DNA of 64,000 bases, taken from positions 4,874,407 through 4,938,406 of the forward strand of contig CM030932.1 in the NCBI GenBank assembly GCA_018136815.1, read 5' to 3'. This document shows positions 42,316-53,238 of this stretch, piece after piece; within the stretch, counting starts at the first letter, position 1; each line of letters opens with the position of its first letter. Position numbers and translations under genes: made by a program. A model generated the notes under the pieces. The model made no database searches, had not been told where the DNA came from, and saw only the letters and a program-made list of their open reading frames with translations. This DNA comes from Isochrysis galbana. Taxonomy: Eukaryota; Haptophyta; Isochrysidales; Isochrysidaceae.

Positions 42316-42975
42316 TCAAACACATTGGCGCTCCAAGCCAAATGGATACTAAACTATATGGACTCCAGGCAAGCTCAATGGAAGCAAGTACTGGACGCGT
42401 GGTTCTGCCGCACGAACCTCGGAAGGGCCGCGGTGATCGCTGACGTGCCCGCGCACAGACTAACGGACGGAATAAAAGGGACGAGTAAACTCCCGGCCTT
42501 CTGGAAACAAGCCCTCGCTGTTATAAGATCGCTGCACCTAACTCCACTCAAATTAAGCAGGGAAGGAGCCCTGTCTCAGCCGATTTGGAGAAACCCGACG
42601 CACGACGGTCCAAACATGAGCCCCCTGTGGGCTGAGCTTTGGAGCAAACTGGACTGCAATGTCGTACACAACGTATACAAAGACTACGCATGCACGGTAA
42701 TGTTTACCGAAGAAGATTGTGAACAATACCTAAGAAGCAACGATACATACATTCACTTTAAGGGAGAATACATCCCAAGGGACAATTTCTTAAAATCATG
42801 GGAGCAGATCAGAAAACACGCTCAACAGATAGTGGAGACGGCTTCCCAAAACGGCACGGTAGCCCAAAATAGTGAAGATTCTGACACTGAATACCCGGAC
42901 GCAGGAACGCCCAAGACGACAATACACATCACGCAAGACGGCGAATACTTCGCCAAAGAAAACAACGCGCTGGCC
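42316..42975 (+). pseudogene. LINE C-terminal ORF fragment, copy B
   Basis: Begins LQAKWILNYMDSRQAQWKQV and continues VLDAWFCRTNLGRAAVIADV, LPAFWKQALAVIRSLHLTPL, SREGALSQPIWRNP, NVVHNVYKDYACTVMFTEED and ITQDGEYFAKENN. It matches copy A from its NPALPTFWKEAL part through RVTEDERFISRLNN. It then diverges, probably at a further insertion of GC-rich sequence. The left edge at about 42316 looks like 5' truncation. Confidence 0.75.
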
Positions 42976-43214
42976 GACTCTCCGGGAAAAACCACCGGGG
43001 GGGGGGGAGGAACCTCTCGTCAAAAAAGGAGAACGGCCCTTCCAGCTCGCGCCGTGAGCAGTTCTCGAGAAATAAACGACTGCGAGTCGAGTAGCCTGTG
43101 CCACCTTCAGGATACTCTTCTCGAGCTTGAGCCGCTCCCTTCTCTCTCCCGCCTGTCGCCGGCCGCCTCCTACCCGTTTGCTTACGCAAACGGGGCCTGT
43201 TTCTAACCGCACTC

Positions 43215-43695
43215 CATCGGGGGGGATGCAAAACCCCCCCTCTCCCTCTCTCCACTCTCTCCCTTCGTCGTCCCTGCGGCGCGTCGCCATGCGGCGCGCC
43301 CTGGCCTGCTCTCAGGGGCCCTTTGGGGGCTCCCAGGGGGCCAGCAAGGGCAGCTCAGGGGGCAGTGGAGGCTGGGGCTCAGCCCCTGGCCCCCCCTGCC
43401 TCTCCCACGCTCGCCTCGCTGGCCATGGGAGCCGCCCAGAGACACCTGTATGCCTGGCGACCAGGGACAGAGGGGGAGTCAGCTCGAGGGCAGGCCCAGC
43501 GCGGGCGTGGGAGTGCGGCTCGCGGGCCGCGCCCCCGAAGGGTCTGGGCCGGATTGTTGAGTGCCCTGCCCCTGCCAAAGGGCAGGGGCTGGGGTTGATT
43601 GTACGGGCCCACCCCGGGGGGTGTCCGCGATGGTGTGAGGGGGGCGCGAGGCCCCCATTGTCCCCCACTTATAAAAGTAGGTTGACTAAGTTGTC
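43215..43695. mobile_element. Hairpin-array element, partial copy
   Basis: GC-rich body (CAGGGGGCCAGCAAGGGCAG...) like 37.6 kb, then CCCTGCC/GGCAGGG, CACCCCGGGGGGTG and GGGGCGCGAGGCCCCC stems, ending CCACTTATAAAAGTAGG (43667-43683). No target duplication found. Confidence 0.6.
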
Positions 43696-43869
43696 TTTCG
43701 ATCCTAGTGTGAACAGTGGGGCTCGCGGCCTTCTAGGCAGATGCTGCCCGCGCGGGCAGCTTGGACTGCGAGAGAGGTGGGGATGGGGAGCGGCACGCGC
43801 TCCATGACCCTATCTTGTTAACGATGGTTGCTCGTTGTGTGTACTAATCATAAGTAACAAGTTCATTCC

Positions 43870-45647
43870 TTACATCGCAGGGACGGGACCTGTAGCCGGG
43901 ACCCAAGGACGCGTGGGTACCGTAAAATTGTCTTTCGCACGACGCAATGCAGCCATTGTGGAGACGTCGTCGGAGGTGCCACAGAAAGTTCGCACCTATG
44001 ATTACATGGCGCACATGACTCAATTGGGCGCATCTCAACAGCAATCCGTGCTGCGCGTGCGTGGAGGTACCACGCAGTGTGGCGCGTGGCCGTATCACAG
44101 TGTGTGCGGGAAAGCGATGCTGTTGGTAGCCCTCTCACATGCCATGAGCTTGAAACTCACCTCCGCTTGGGCGATTCGCATGAAGACATTGTGCTCCTTC
44201 TCCGCTTGGATGGTTGAGGGAACAGTGCGCCCACCCCCAGTGAGTGTCGCATGCGCCCACTCCATCTTGGCAAGAGTGGCGGTGTTCCTGGGTTCGACCT
44301 GTGCGAGCATGGCATTCGTTTCGTTCAATTTGCCGAGATACAATTCGTGCAACCAGGACACGGAGGTGAAAGCATCCGTGACATCAACATTGTAATTGCA
44401 TGTGTGTATCGCGTACCTCGAGACAGAACTGAAGATTCTTTCTTGTGTACTCATGGCCACAATAGACCTGCGAATCACGCGCCAATGTAACAAAGGTGGC
44501 GTCTTTGCTTAAGCGGCTAGAATTTCGAGGCGCGAAGGGGCCAGTTCTGTGCTTGGCTTGAGTCTTGCCAAGGAGGTGTCGTGCAACTTACAAGAGTCTC
44601 AGCAGGTAAAGCGCCTAGCTTGAGCATGGAAAGGCACATTTGCTCTGGCCTGCCCTCGAAGAACCGACCACATCCGCCAACGAAAAGCACATCTCCCGTG
44701 AAGACTGCCGGCGGGAAGCCGCCACGTGCCGGTGGAGTGATGAAATAGCTTATGTGACCTATCATATGAGATCCGATCGGCGGCGATGAGTTTTCCTCAC
44801 AGAATGGTACGGAACGTCCCATGACGACATGGGCGATCGCAAGAGTAAGAAGACATTGCCATTTCCTATGCATGGATATGTACGGCAGAGGGATTTTTAA
44901 ACTCACCGTTGGTGTGTGCCGGGGTGTGAATGCAAGTGATGCTGAGCGCCCCGAGCTGGAGCACATCGCCATCGTCTACCTCCCGAGACTTTGCCTGTAG
45001 ATACCAATGCGGTTGGGTGCATCACTTTCTATAACCCGCAAGTCAGATGACCTCAAATGCTAGGCATGCCGCACTGATTCCATTAGCATCTGGCAAATGT
45101 CATGGCTTATCCACACGACTTGTCGTGTAGCCAGAGGCGCCACCGCCAGACTTGTTCCGACTGCATTGGGGCGAAGGGTCAACCACAACCGCGAGAGCTG
45201 TATTGAGCGCACAGCACACCTGCACGGGATCCATCTTGCCGCCGATGATGGCTACTCCTGGGACCAACTTTGCCATCCGATGGTTACCGCCAGCGTGGTC
45301 AGCATGGTGGTGCGTTGTGAGCACAGTGGTCAGGCGGACACCGAGCGCCTGGGCTGCCTGGACCATCGCGTCCGCATCCACAGGATCGACCGCTGCCGCC
45401 TCTCGTGAGGCCTCGTCCACGATTAGGTACATGTAGTTGTCGGAGAGCGCCTGGAAGGCCTCAGAGATAAGGTGGGGTCAGTGGCCTCAGCCGCCATGTC
45501 GTGCCGGGGAGGTGTGTGCTGGGGCGGTGTGCGTGTGGGAGGGGGGGGGGGAGGGGCGGAGGGAGATGGGGGGAAGGTGTTCCCTCAGCGCGGCAGAAGA
45601 GGGCGGGGCCGCTGCCCCGCGCGCACATTCAAGACGTGGACCTCCAT
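43870..45647 (-). CDS. Glyoxalase II (hydroxyacylglutathione hydrolase)
   Basis: Seven exons: 45647-45627, 45450-45220, 44994-44907, 44758-44592, 44467-44417, 44298-44161, 43995-43870. Joined length is 822 nt, giving 273 aa, close to the family size of about 260. The first exon is only seven codons (MEVHVLN) and continues [20 protein letters not shown]. Metal ligands: [12 protein letters not shown] (THxHxDH signature), [31 protein letters not shown] and VYCGHEYT. The C-terminal part has [15 protein letters not shown] and the usual TVPSTI before VFMRI. It hydrolyses S-lactoylglutathione to D-lactate and glutathione in methylglyoxal detoxification. No targeting peptide, so cytosolic. Five of six introns are phase 0. 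Confidence 0.95.
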
Positions 45648-46313
45648 CTCGGGGAGGGAGCGAGCGAGCGAGAGGAGGGGGGTGGAGGCCAAAGGGAATC
45701 AACATTTAGAGAGTAGTTTTAGTAAGATAGCGCGAACACACAAAACCCAAAACGCCCCCCCCCCCCCCCCCCCGGTGAAGCAATTCATGAAGAGCAGGTA
45801 AAGAAAAGCCGAGAAACAGAGAGAGAGAGAAGGAGGGGGGGGGACGGGGGGGGAGAAGAGAAGCAGCGAGAGGGGAGGGGGGGAGGCAATGGAAAGAGAG
45901 CCTCGAGAGCGTATCACCCGCCCCGCCCTCTCTCTCCCCTGGGGCCTTCCCTCTCCACCCCCACCCCCCCCCCCCCCCAAACATACGTGTGAATTCACAC
46001 GTCCATATCAACATTATATACATGTATATATGTATCTTGAGAGTACTTGGAGTACCTCGAAAAGGTACCCCCCCCCCCTCTCTTCAAATGGCTCGCCTCT
46101 GAGCTCGTCCTGTCGCCGCCGCCCTTTCCCACCGAGCGGACCGCAACGAACAACTCTCTGTGGGCGTGCCTCCGTCCGTCAGCGTTGAGTCTGTGCGTCG
46201 TTTGGGCTCATCCAAATCGCCACCAGCAAGTGCACCAGCCGCTTGAGCTGTCCAGACCAGCCCACGTCGCCCGAGAGGGAAGGGGTGGGGGGACTCTCTT
46301 ACTGGGAGCCACC
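45648..46313. promoter_or_regulatory. Divergent region between glyoxalase II and coiled-coil gene
   Basis: Purine-rich on plus near 45800-45900, with C runs at 45756-45772 and 45959-45978. Only 666 bases separate the two starts, so promoters are probably shared. Frames in it are low complexity. Confidence 0.45.
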
Positions 46314-48738
46314 ATGCCAACCAGTGCCCAGGCGACGCGGGGGACGCCCTCTCGCCGCACCAGTACACCGCACCGTCATGCTCATCCGTCCGCCGAGCGC
46401 GACCGAGGAGGCACGCCGCATTCTGCCAGGATGAAGAATGCTGTGAGCCCGTATTCGTTGGCGCAGCGGCAGAGGGCAGAGGAGCTTGTTGTGCATGAAC
46501 GTGAACGAGCGGCTCAGGTGTGTGTCTCTGAGAGCGCAGCGGTGGAATCCGATCACGCTAGTGAGATGCGTGGCCACAGATCCGTGCTGGTCTTGGAAAG
46601 ATGGGCGATTCAGTCGCCCGCCCCTTTTCTCTGTAGTCCTCAGTACGTTTACCCTAGCGTGCCTTTCACAAGCAGCCTCACCGTGACATTCAGGCATCGC
46701 AAATTGAGGCGCAAGCCCGTGCTGTTGCAGAAGTTCACTCCCAACTTCATATGCAAGTGGCACGAGCGAACGCAGAGCGAGATTCCGCCACTGCTCAGCT
46801 ACAGCACTTCATGAGGCATTCTGAAGCACTCGCGGTGAAATTAGGGGAAGCAAGCAAGCGAGAGGAGGTGAGCTAAAGACAGCTGGGCGAGAGATATTGC
46901 TAAAAAAGATTAGATGTGCTCGCACAGCGAGGCCATTCACATCCCTACCTCGTCGTCACATGCCACTGACACTCGTCTCCATGTTCCATCATGTCAGTCC
47001 CTGCGCCGTGAGGTGATGCGCTCCCGTATCGAGACGTCTTTGGTCTCGACACTAGCGCATAGCCTAGAGGATGAACTCATAGAAAAAACATTTGCATGTG
47101 TATCAGAAGCGCAGAAGGTGCGCTCCGCAGCCGACGCACCCATCTGTGAAATGATTCGTATCCAAGCGCTCAAATGATTCGTATCCCAACTCAAACTTCA
47201 CCGCCTGTTCCATGTCTCGAACATCGCAGGCAGATCGCCTCCTAGGGCATCTGAGAATGGCTCAGAGCGCCTTGCTAGATGCGCGCTTGGGTGGGGACGG
47301 TAGCTTGCAGCCACTCCCGATTATTGGTCGCACGAGCAACGCACCCACTTCGGCGGGTATGAATCCCTTGAACACTTCTGAATCTCGAGGCACAGGAACG
47401 CATCACAGTATGCATGTGCATCCACCATACGATCAACTAGGCACCGATTCTAGAAATCAAGGCTCGTCTGCCTTCGGTCGTACGGGTGTGGGGGATGACT
47501 CCAACCTCAATCACCGCCATGCCGGTTACGCCAACGAGAACCAACCCTTCCCAACCACTCCACGCTCACCATTGGCGGGTGAACAAAGAAATGCAGCGAG
47601 TGGCGCATCATTCTTTCGCTCACCTGAGAGTCGGCAAAAGGCTGAAGCTATGGCAAGGCAGCTTGATGCCTTGTGGAACAACGCCTTTGGGGGGGTGAGA
47701 GGGAATAACGAGGCGGGATGCTCGGGTGGCGGGCACCCGCCATGCGGCGATGAAGGGTACGCGAGCACATGTGCAACAGGCGATGTAACCCATCTTGATT
47801 CCGCTTTTCATGCCAGCGTTGACGCCGAATCGGAGAACGGGCCCCACTGTGTGCGAGATAGTGTGTCTGAGGTGGTCTCCCGCGCCCCCCAAGGAGGCAC
47901 TCAATCCCCACGGGTATGCGTGAGCTCTCCTAGAGGGAGTGTTAGCGGCTACAGCTTTGCAGCTGGCACATCGGCGCCAAGCTCTCCACGCAATGGCAGC
48001 ACGCTCGAGGCGATGCGCACTGCAGTGAAAGGCCAGCGTCGGACTCATCGGGATGAGGGTCCATCAAGAACAAGTGTTCCTGGATCTCTGCCAACGCGCC
48101 TGGCCGCTACTCGAGACAGCGCCTTGAGCGGGGCGGTGGGTGGCGAAACTTTTCCTGCGGGCCTGGGAGAGCGAGCCAATCATTTGACTTCTTCCCATGG
48201 AAGCCACGGCTCCAACCCTCGACTCCTTGTGCCACAATCACCACAGCCCCCCCCCAGTAGGCCGAGTGCGCGCCGCAGCCTCAGCTACGACGTGAACCCC
48301 ATGGTAAATGCGGGGCCGCGAACTCGTGGAGCAATTACACCTTCGATGAGCCGCTCCTCTTCGATGTCGTCCGTGGGTGGCGCGCCCGCCCGCCAGCGCA
48401 GTTTCCAGGGAGAAGTGGGGAGGGCCATGTCGCGGATGAGTCGCTCCTCCTCAATGTCGTCCGTGATACGTGCACCGACTCACCAGTTTGGAGTCCGGGC
48501 GCCGAACGTGGCGTGGAGCGCAAGCTATTCTACGGCTCCACCGACTCCACGTGCCATCCCCCTGCAAAGATCCCGCGGGACAGGAGGTGTCAGTGGTGTG
48601 CATGACGTGTGTTTTGACGAGGACTCACTCTACGGCAGGCCAACAGGTGCATCAAGTGTTGCATTCAACGAGCGGCCAAACACGGCCCGTGCAAGATCGA
48701 CACCACTCACAAGGAGCAGCTCATTCCGATTAAGATAG
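46314..48738 (+). CDS. Coiled-coil, Ser-rich protein of unknown function
   Basis: Four exons: 46314-46517, 46694-46867, 46998-47117, 47230-48738; all introns are phase 0. Total 2007 nt, 668 aa. The start ATG sits in CCACCATGCC. Exon 1 is Thr/Ser/Arg-rich, then SPYSLAQRQRAEELVVHERE. Exons 2 and 3 encode a charged helical, coiled-coil-like region (IEAQARAVAEVHSQLHMQVA, AQLQHFMRHSEALAVKLGEA). Exon 4 is long, low complexity and Ser/Gly/Pro-rich, with repeated RSSSMSSV motifs and many SP/TP sites, ending STPLTRSSSFRLR. That suggests a phosphorylated, disordered tail, perhaps cytoskeletal or centrosomal, but no family is recognised. Its TAG stop lies inside the target duplication of the TRIM element that follows. 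Confidence 0.75.
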
Positions 48739-48906
48739 TATCACAGGGTGTCTTGTGCCATTTTTGGTTCTATACCGTTAGTGTGCCTTGTGTGGCAGTG
48801 CCCCCTAGGTATCTTTTAATCATCTTGTCATGGCGTAGCGCGATGGCGGCGCGCCGCGCCGCTCTCTCACCGCCGCCGGGGCTCGCGCTGCGGGCTCCCG
48901 GCGATA
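48739..48906 (+). repeat. 5' LTR of TRIM (168 bp)
   Basis: Starts TATCACAGGGTGTCTTGTGC and ends CCCGGCGATA. Any promoter or polyadenylation signal in it now provides the 3' UTR start of the upstream gene. Confidence 0.92.
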
Positions 48907-48923
48907 TGGAGCTCCCACCCAGG
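48907..48923 (+). other. Primer-binding site of TRIM
   Basis: TGGAGCTCCCACCCAGG, identical to the copia PBS at 19791-19807. Confidence 0.85.
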
Positions 48924-49681
48924 TAGAGGGGCAGGGCTGGGCTTGCTGAGCCGACTCTCGCGGACCGCCGCGAGCTGCGCGCGCTCGCGCAGTCGCTTTG
49001 GGCTGCATGGCTGCATGGCGACGCATGGTAGCAAGCCCTCCTCTCTCCCTCTCTTTCTCCCCCTCTGGGAGAGCTGGTCCCTCTGGGCCCCTTGCTCGGG
49101 AGGGGATGGATCTCATTGATCCTTGCTTGTTTGCACCCCTTGCCCGCATTGCCTCGCCTCGCTCGCGCGCGCTCGCGCGAGCTGCCCCTGTTGATCGCTG
49201 CTCGATCCATTCATTGCTGGGCGAGTGCCCCGTCTGGGTGAGTGCCCCTCTTTCTCTTTCTCTCCGCCTCTCCCCCCTTCCTCTTGTCTGGGAGAGTTGG
49301 GGTCCCGCTGGGCCTCTTCTTCGTTGCGCTGCCGTACTTTCTCTCTCCTCCCCTACTGGGAGGGTCGGTCCATCTGACCGGCTCGGCTGCGCCGTCTTCT
49401 TTCTCTCTCCTCCCCACTGGGAGGGGTCTGCCGCTTGACCACTCGGCTGCTCCCTCGCTGGAGGGTTCGCAGTCCTTCTGACCGCTCGGCTGCACCGCTG
49501 TCTCGTCTCTCTTCTTTCTCTTCTCCCCTGCTGGGGCAGGAATTGTCCCTTTGGGAAAGATTGGCCCTTTTTGTTGGCCAAGTTGCAACTTGCTTTTCCA
49601 TCCACATTTGACAGACATTTGTTTGTGTTCAATTTGTGTAAGCGTCATTCGGATCCCATCCGTACTCCGCTTAGGAGGGGG

Positions 49682-49849
49682 TATCACAGGGTGTCTTGTG
49701 CCATTTTTGGTTCTATACCGTTAGTGTGCCTTGTGTGGCAGTGCCCCCTAGGTATCTTTTAATCATCTTGTCATGGCGTAGCGCGATGGCGGCGCGCCGC
49801 GCCGCTCTCTCACCGCCGCCGGGGCTCGCGCTGCGGGCTCCCGGCGATA
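49682..49849 (+). repeat. 3' LTR of TRIM (168 bp)
   Basis: Same length and, by eye, same sequence as 48739-48906. Confidence 0.92.
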
Positions 49850-49854
49850 GATAG

Positions 49855-50261
49855 ATTTTGAGGCAGCCACTCGTTTCCAGCCTGTATCACGGAGCCGTAT
49901 AGCGGCAATAAATAGCGACCATTGCGCGCCTATGCTTGCGTGAACACTTCACATCGCAGCGCCTTCATACAAAAGACTATTTAATGTTCTCGCCACACGC
50001 GCAGGCCGGGAGCACTTGCTTGTGTCCTCCGCATTCGCACGCCGCTACGCGCAGGCCGGGAGCACTTGCTTGTGTCCTCTGCATTCCCACGCCGCTCTCC
50101 CACCCCGCCTTGCGGCAGCGGCAGCTGCGTAGCTGCCTCCCCTTGTGCTCTAGCGCCCTCGGGGGGCTCGGTGTGGGCTTGGGTTGGTTTGGTGGGTGGC
50201 ATTCACGTGGCCGCCCCTGGCTGGTGATATGTCCTCTCCTTCCACCTCAGTCACCAAGCCA
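49855..50261. other. Downstream region of the coiled-coil gene
   Basis: Before the TRIM inserted, this followed the stop codon directly and is probably the old 3' UTR at its left edge. Holds a 50-bp tandem duplication (49997-50096); no gene. Confidence 0.4.
49997..50096. repeat. 50-bp tandem duplication
   Basis: ACGCGCAGGCCGGGAGCACT... repeated at 49997 and 50047 with two or three differences. Confidence 0.9.
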
Positions 50262-50515
50262 CCAACCTACTTCTATAAGTGGCTGTCAGCGGGGGCCTCG
50301 CGCCCCCGCCTCACTTCATCGCGGACACCCCCCGGTGTGGGGCCGTACAACTAACCTCAGTCCCTGCCTTGTGGGAGGGGCTGGGCACTCATCATTCTGG
50401 CCCAGACCCCTAGTAGGTAGTAGGCGCGGGCCGCGAGCTACACTCCTAGGTCCCAGGCCCGCGCTGGGCTTGCCCTCGAGCCATCCGCTGGCCACTGCCT
50501 CGTAAGGAAAAAAAA
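50262..50515. mobile_element. Hairpin-array element, partial copy
   Basis: Starts CCTACTTCTATAAGTGG, then GGGGGCCTCGCGCCCCCG, ACACCCCCCGGTGT and a CAGTCCCTGCC...GGAGGGGCTG stem, then GGGCCGCGAGC-type body. It abuts the copia fragment at an AAAAAAAAACATCTGAAG junction. Confidence 0.6.
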
Positions 50516-51259
50516 ACATCTGAAGTTTCCGGGCCGCTATCTCATACTCCGCTCGCAAACTCAAGATTATTCCACAAAGCTCCGCTGAGGCCGAAATCGC
50601 CGCCTACACCAATGCTGCTAAAGACCTTCGCTTCGTACTCAATGTTCTCGAGTTTCTCGAAGCCGAATATAAACTCCCGGCGACAATCTTCTGCGATAAC
50701 TCAGCTACCGTTGCGTCCATCAATCCATCAAGAACCCTGGCGTAAAAGGACGCACTCGACACTACGACAATTGGATCTGGTTTGGTCGCAAACAATATCT
50801 CGATCGTGTTTCCATACCGATGTGGATATCGACTGAAGATTAGGGCTTGGCGGAAATGTCTCGTTTTTTCTGCCCAAATGTCTCTCAGAATTGGGCGAGA
50901 CATGTCTCGTCCTGCAGCCCAAATGTCTTGTAAAATGTCTTGCAGTTTAGTTTTTTTTTGTGATGCGCAGCGCTTGTGGGCGCGTTGGGCGGTAGGGTGT
51001 TTGCTCATTCAGCCATCTCAAGCCATCTATACATAGACGATAGAGATATAGCGTTGCGCGTTGCAAATACATACCTTCTAAAAGCTCTCAAATCACATAT
51101 ACACATATGTATACATACACTCTACACACTAACCACCTCACACTTTACTCATCAAACACCACGCTTGTTGCTATTGTAGCGCAACATCACGGACGCTTCA
51201 ATCTAGTTAGACGAAGACGAAGCACGAACAGAAGGAAACATACATGCAAGCAATGAGAA

Positions 51260-52330
51260 CACACGTTCACAAGAGCTCGCTGCTCTTGCCGTCGCTCGCC
51301 TCGTCCGAGTCGTTCAAGGCGACCTCCTCCTCCACATTCTCCCCATCGGTCTTGGAACTAAGTTTATACTTGGTTGCCCCATGGGGGGGCACGAGCCCCC
51401 CCCTCTCTCCACTCCTCCCCTGCCATGGGGGAGGAACCACCCATGCTCCTGGCACGCCTGATGGCTTGCCAGGAGCAGAATGCCCTGCTGACCCACTCTC
51501 TCACTGGCAGGCTTGCCTGCCTCGCGCGTCCTGGCCTGTCGTGGCCAGCCCATCGCTCCAACCCCCCCTCCCCCCTGTTCGACAGGCAGACAGGTGCAGA
51601 TTGGGGACCCCTGAGGCACAGGAGCGCCAGCGAGGGAGAGGCAGGGGAGGCCAGGGCCCAGCCCCAGCCTCCTCTGCCCCCTGAGCTGGCCTCCAGGGGC
51701 CTCCAGGGGTCGCCAGGGGCAGCTGCAGGCCTGCCGCAGGCGCGCCATCGCGCGCGCCTGCAGGAGAGGGGAGAGAGAGCGCGGAGAAGGGGGTGGGCGG
51801 AGCGAGAGCTCCGCTCACCGGAAAATAGGTAAGTCCCGCACCTGTTTACAGGATAAGTCGGGACCGAGGCCGCCGCCAGCCCGGTAGGCGTAGGAGGAAG
51901 GGGGGAACGGATCGCCGGGGGGGGGCGCGGGCCACCGACCATATCTAAGCCCTTTTCCCCTATCCCCCTAGTAGTGCACGGGGGGAGCCGCCTGATGGCG
52001 GGGGGGAAAGGGCCGGGGGAGTGGGGGTGTAGAAAGTTTCCTACGTGAGTAGAAAGTAGAGGCTGCACGGTCGCGTGTGCGGTGAGACTATTAAGAAATT
52101 AATTAATCTCCCCATCGGTCTTGTCCATGTCATCAACGAGAAGCTGTGAACTTGAGGCGCGTGTTGTGTGGCGTGCTGATCCTGCGCGAAGGCGAAGGGC
52201 CGCGATGATGTGAGTGTGGAAGAGACAAGGGCTAGTGCGTGGCGCATGGGACATGAAGGCATGCAGTGTGCAAGCAGGCTGGAGGGGCTGGGGAGTCAGC
52301 TCACCTGGGCCCTGGGCCGGCCACTGTGCG
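51260..52330 (-). pseudogene. Captured gene fragment inside the hAT-like element
   Basis: Minus strand, after removing the nested element: a possible intron (CAG/GTGAGC near 52312, acceptor CTTCGCGCAG near 52190), then a frame reading SSSQLLVDDMDKTDGENVEE, EVALNDSDEASDGKSSELL and stop near 51270. An acidic, Ser-rich C-terminus with exon-intron structure looks like the 3' end of a host gene carried by the transposon. The parent gene is not in this window and I cannot name it. Confidence 0.5.
51338..52123. mobile_element. Hairpin-array element, complete inverted copy, 17-bp target duplication
   Basis: TCTCCCCATCGGTCTTG lies at 51338-51354 and 52107-52123. The element 51355-52106 begins GAACTAAGTTTATACTTGGT and ends AATTAATTAA. 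It matches 3047-3816 in reverse across its whole length, with scattered substitutions and small indels. Confidence 0.88.
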
Positions 52331-52595
52331 CGCCGACGCGCACGCGTGCACGCGTAGTGACAGTTTTGTTTTTGGAATGTCAGTTTTTTTTTGGAGAGAG
52401 CGGCCTCACCAGCCCAAATGTCTCGACATGTCTCGAGACATCTCTTTGGCGAAAATCCGCCCAAATGTCTAAAAGAAAGTCTAGACATTTCTGCCAAGCC
52501 CTACTGAAGATCAGATCGCTGATATGATGACCAAGGCGCTTGAGAAGAATAAATTCGTAAAATTTCGCAACCTCGCGCTCGGAACATCAAATTAA

Positions 52596-53238
52596 TCCAA
52601 CATCTTGGATTTAACCCCGCATGCCCCATTCTCTGACTTCATGTTTCATGTCACTTGCTTGGTAATAGCCTCCACTTCATTCAACCTCAACTAGGCAACC
52701 AGGTGCTGGGTCACGACGCAGGAATGTTACAGGTATGGATGCCGCCGACTTAGGCGAAGAATTGTTGCTGGCCTATGTCTTTGACGCTTGAGCACATTTC
52801 AGCCTCGAAGGTAAGCTTGTACCTTTCTCGGGAATGGCAACGATTGGGAGAATCAGGGTTTCGCCTTTGGCGATGGGGGAGCGTCAGAGTTTTATTGTTG
52901 TGTTAGTATAACCTTAGTGCTGCGGGACCGTAGCCCTTCGACGGCAACGGAGCCCCTACCCCGCGATGGGGGTGTGCGCGGTTGGCGCATGGCTCGTCCG
53001 GTGTATGTGGCTAGGAATGCTAGCTAACAAGATGTCATACGACGCTATAAGTTCTAACGAAGACTGGAAGGAGCTGAAAGGACGGACTGACGGTATATAT
53101 CCCCCCTCCTTAGTCCCTAGTACTCCCTGACCACCACCACCGCCCCCGCCTCCTCCCTACCGGATGATCTGTGTGGGTCATCCATTTCTGAGGATTGAAA
53201 GTATGAAGTATCTGCTGTTTGGGTGTCCCTGGCGCGCG
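52596..53238. other. Intergenic; likely copia LTR remnant then SDR leader
   Basis: AT-richer bases to about 52930 follow the copia stop and may be its 3' LTR, but no second LTR is present. From 53100 the leader of the dehydrogenase gene begins. Confidence 0.35.

Larger units (their letters stand above)
48734..49854 (+). mobile_element. TRIM: terminal-repeat retrotransposon in miniature
   Basis: The target duplication GATAG lies at 48734-48738 and 49850-49854. Two apparently identical 168-bp LTRs bound 775 bases with no gag or pol. PBS (48907-48923) and polypurine tract (AGGAGGGGG, 49673-49681) are intact. LTR ends TATCACAG...GATA and PBS match the copia element at 14.7-20.4 kb, implying mobilisation by copia-type enzymes. 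Confidence 0.93.
50833..52511. mobile_element. hAT-like non-autonomous DNA transposon with captured sequence
   Basis: Terminal inverted repeats TAGGGCTTGGCGGAAATGTC (from 50841) and, inverted, TAGGGCTTGGCAGAAATGTC (to 52503). The 8-bp duplication CTGAAGAT lies at 50833-50840 and 52504-52511. Both ends share further inverted AAATGTCT motifs for about 100 bases. TAGGG ends plus 8-bp duplication fit the hAT superfamily. No transposase. Without the nested element (51355-52106) and its duplicate it is about 890 bp. Confidence 0.85.
50530..52595 (+). pseudogene. Copia RNase H / C-terminal fragment, split by a hAT-like insertion
   Basis: Left part reads SSAEAEIAAYTNAAKDLRFV and LPATIFCDNSATVASI. 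A one-base frame change follows, then KNPGVKGRTRHYDNWIWFGR and VSIPMWISTED. After removal of 50841-52511 the frame resumes QIADMMTKALEKNKFVKFRN and ends LALGTSN with TAA near 52595. SSAEAE, CDNSA and ADMMTKAL are standard copia RNase H marks. The family differs from the 14.7-20.4 kb copy. Confidence 0.8.

Noticed and set aside
48820-49632. 270-codon minus-strand frame in the TRIM
   Set aside because: Arises from LTR and CT-rich internal repeat; TRIMs lack coding genes.
50833-52511. Mutator-like element with 9-bp duplication ACTGAAGAT
   Set aside because: Symmetric ends are TAGGGCTTGGC on both sides, which leaves an 8-bp duplication and fits hAT better.
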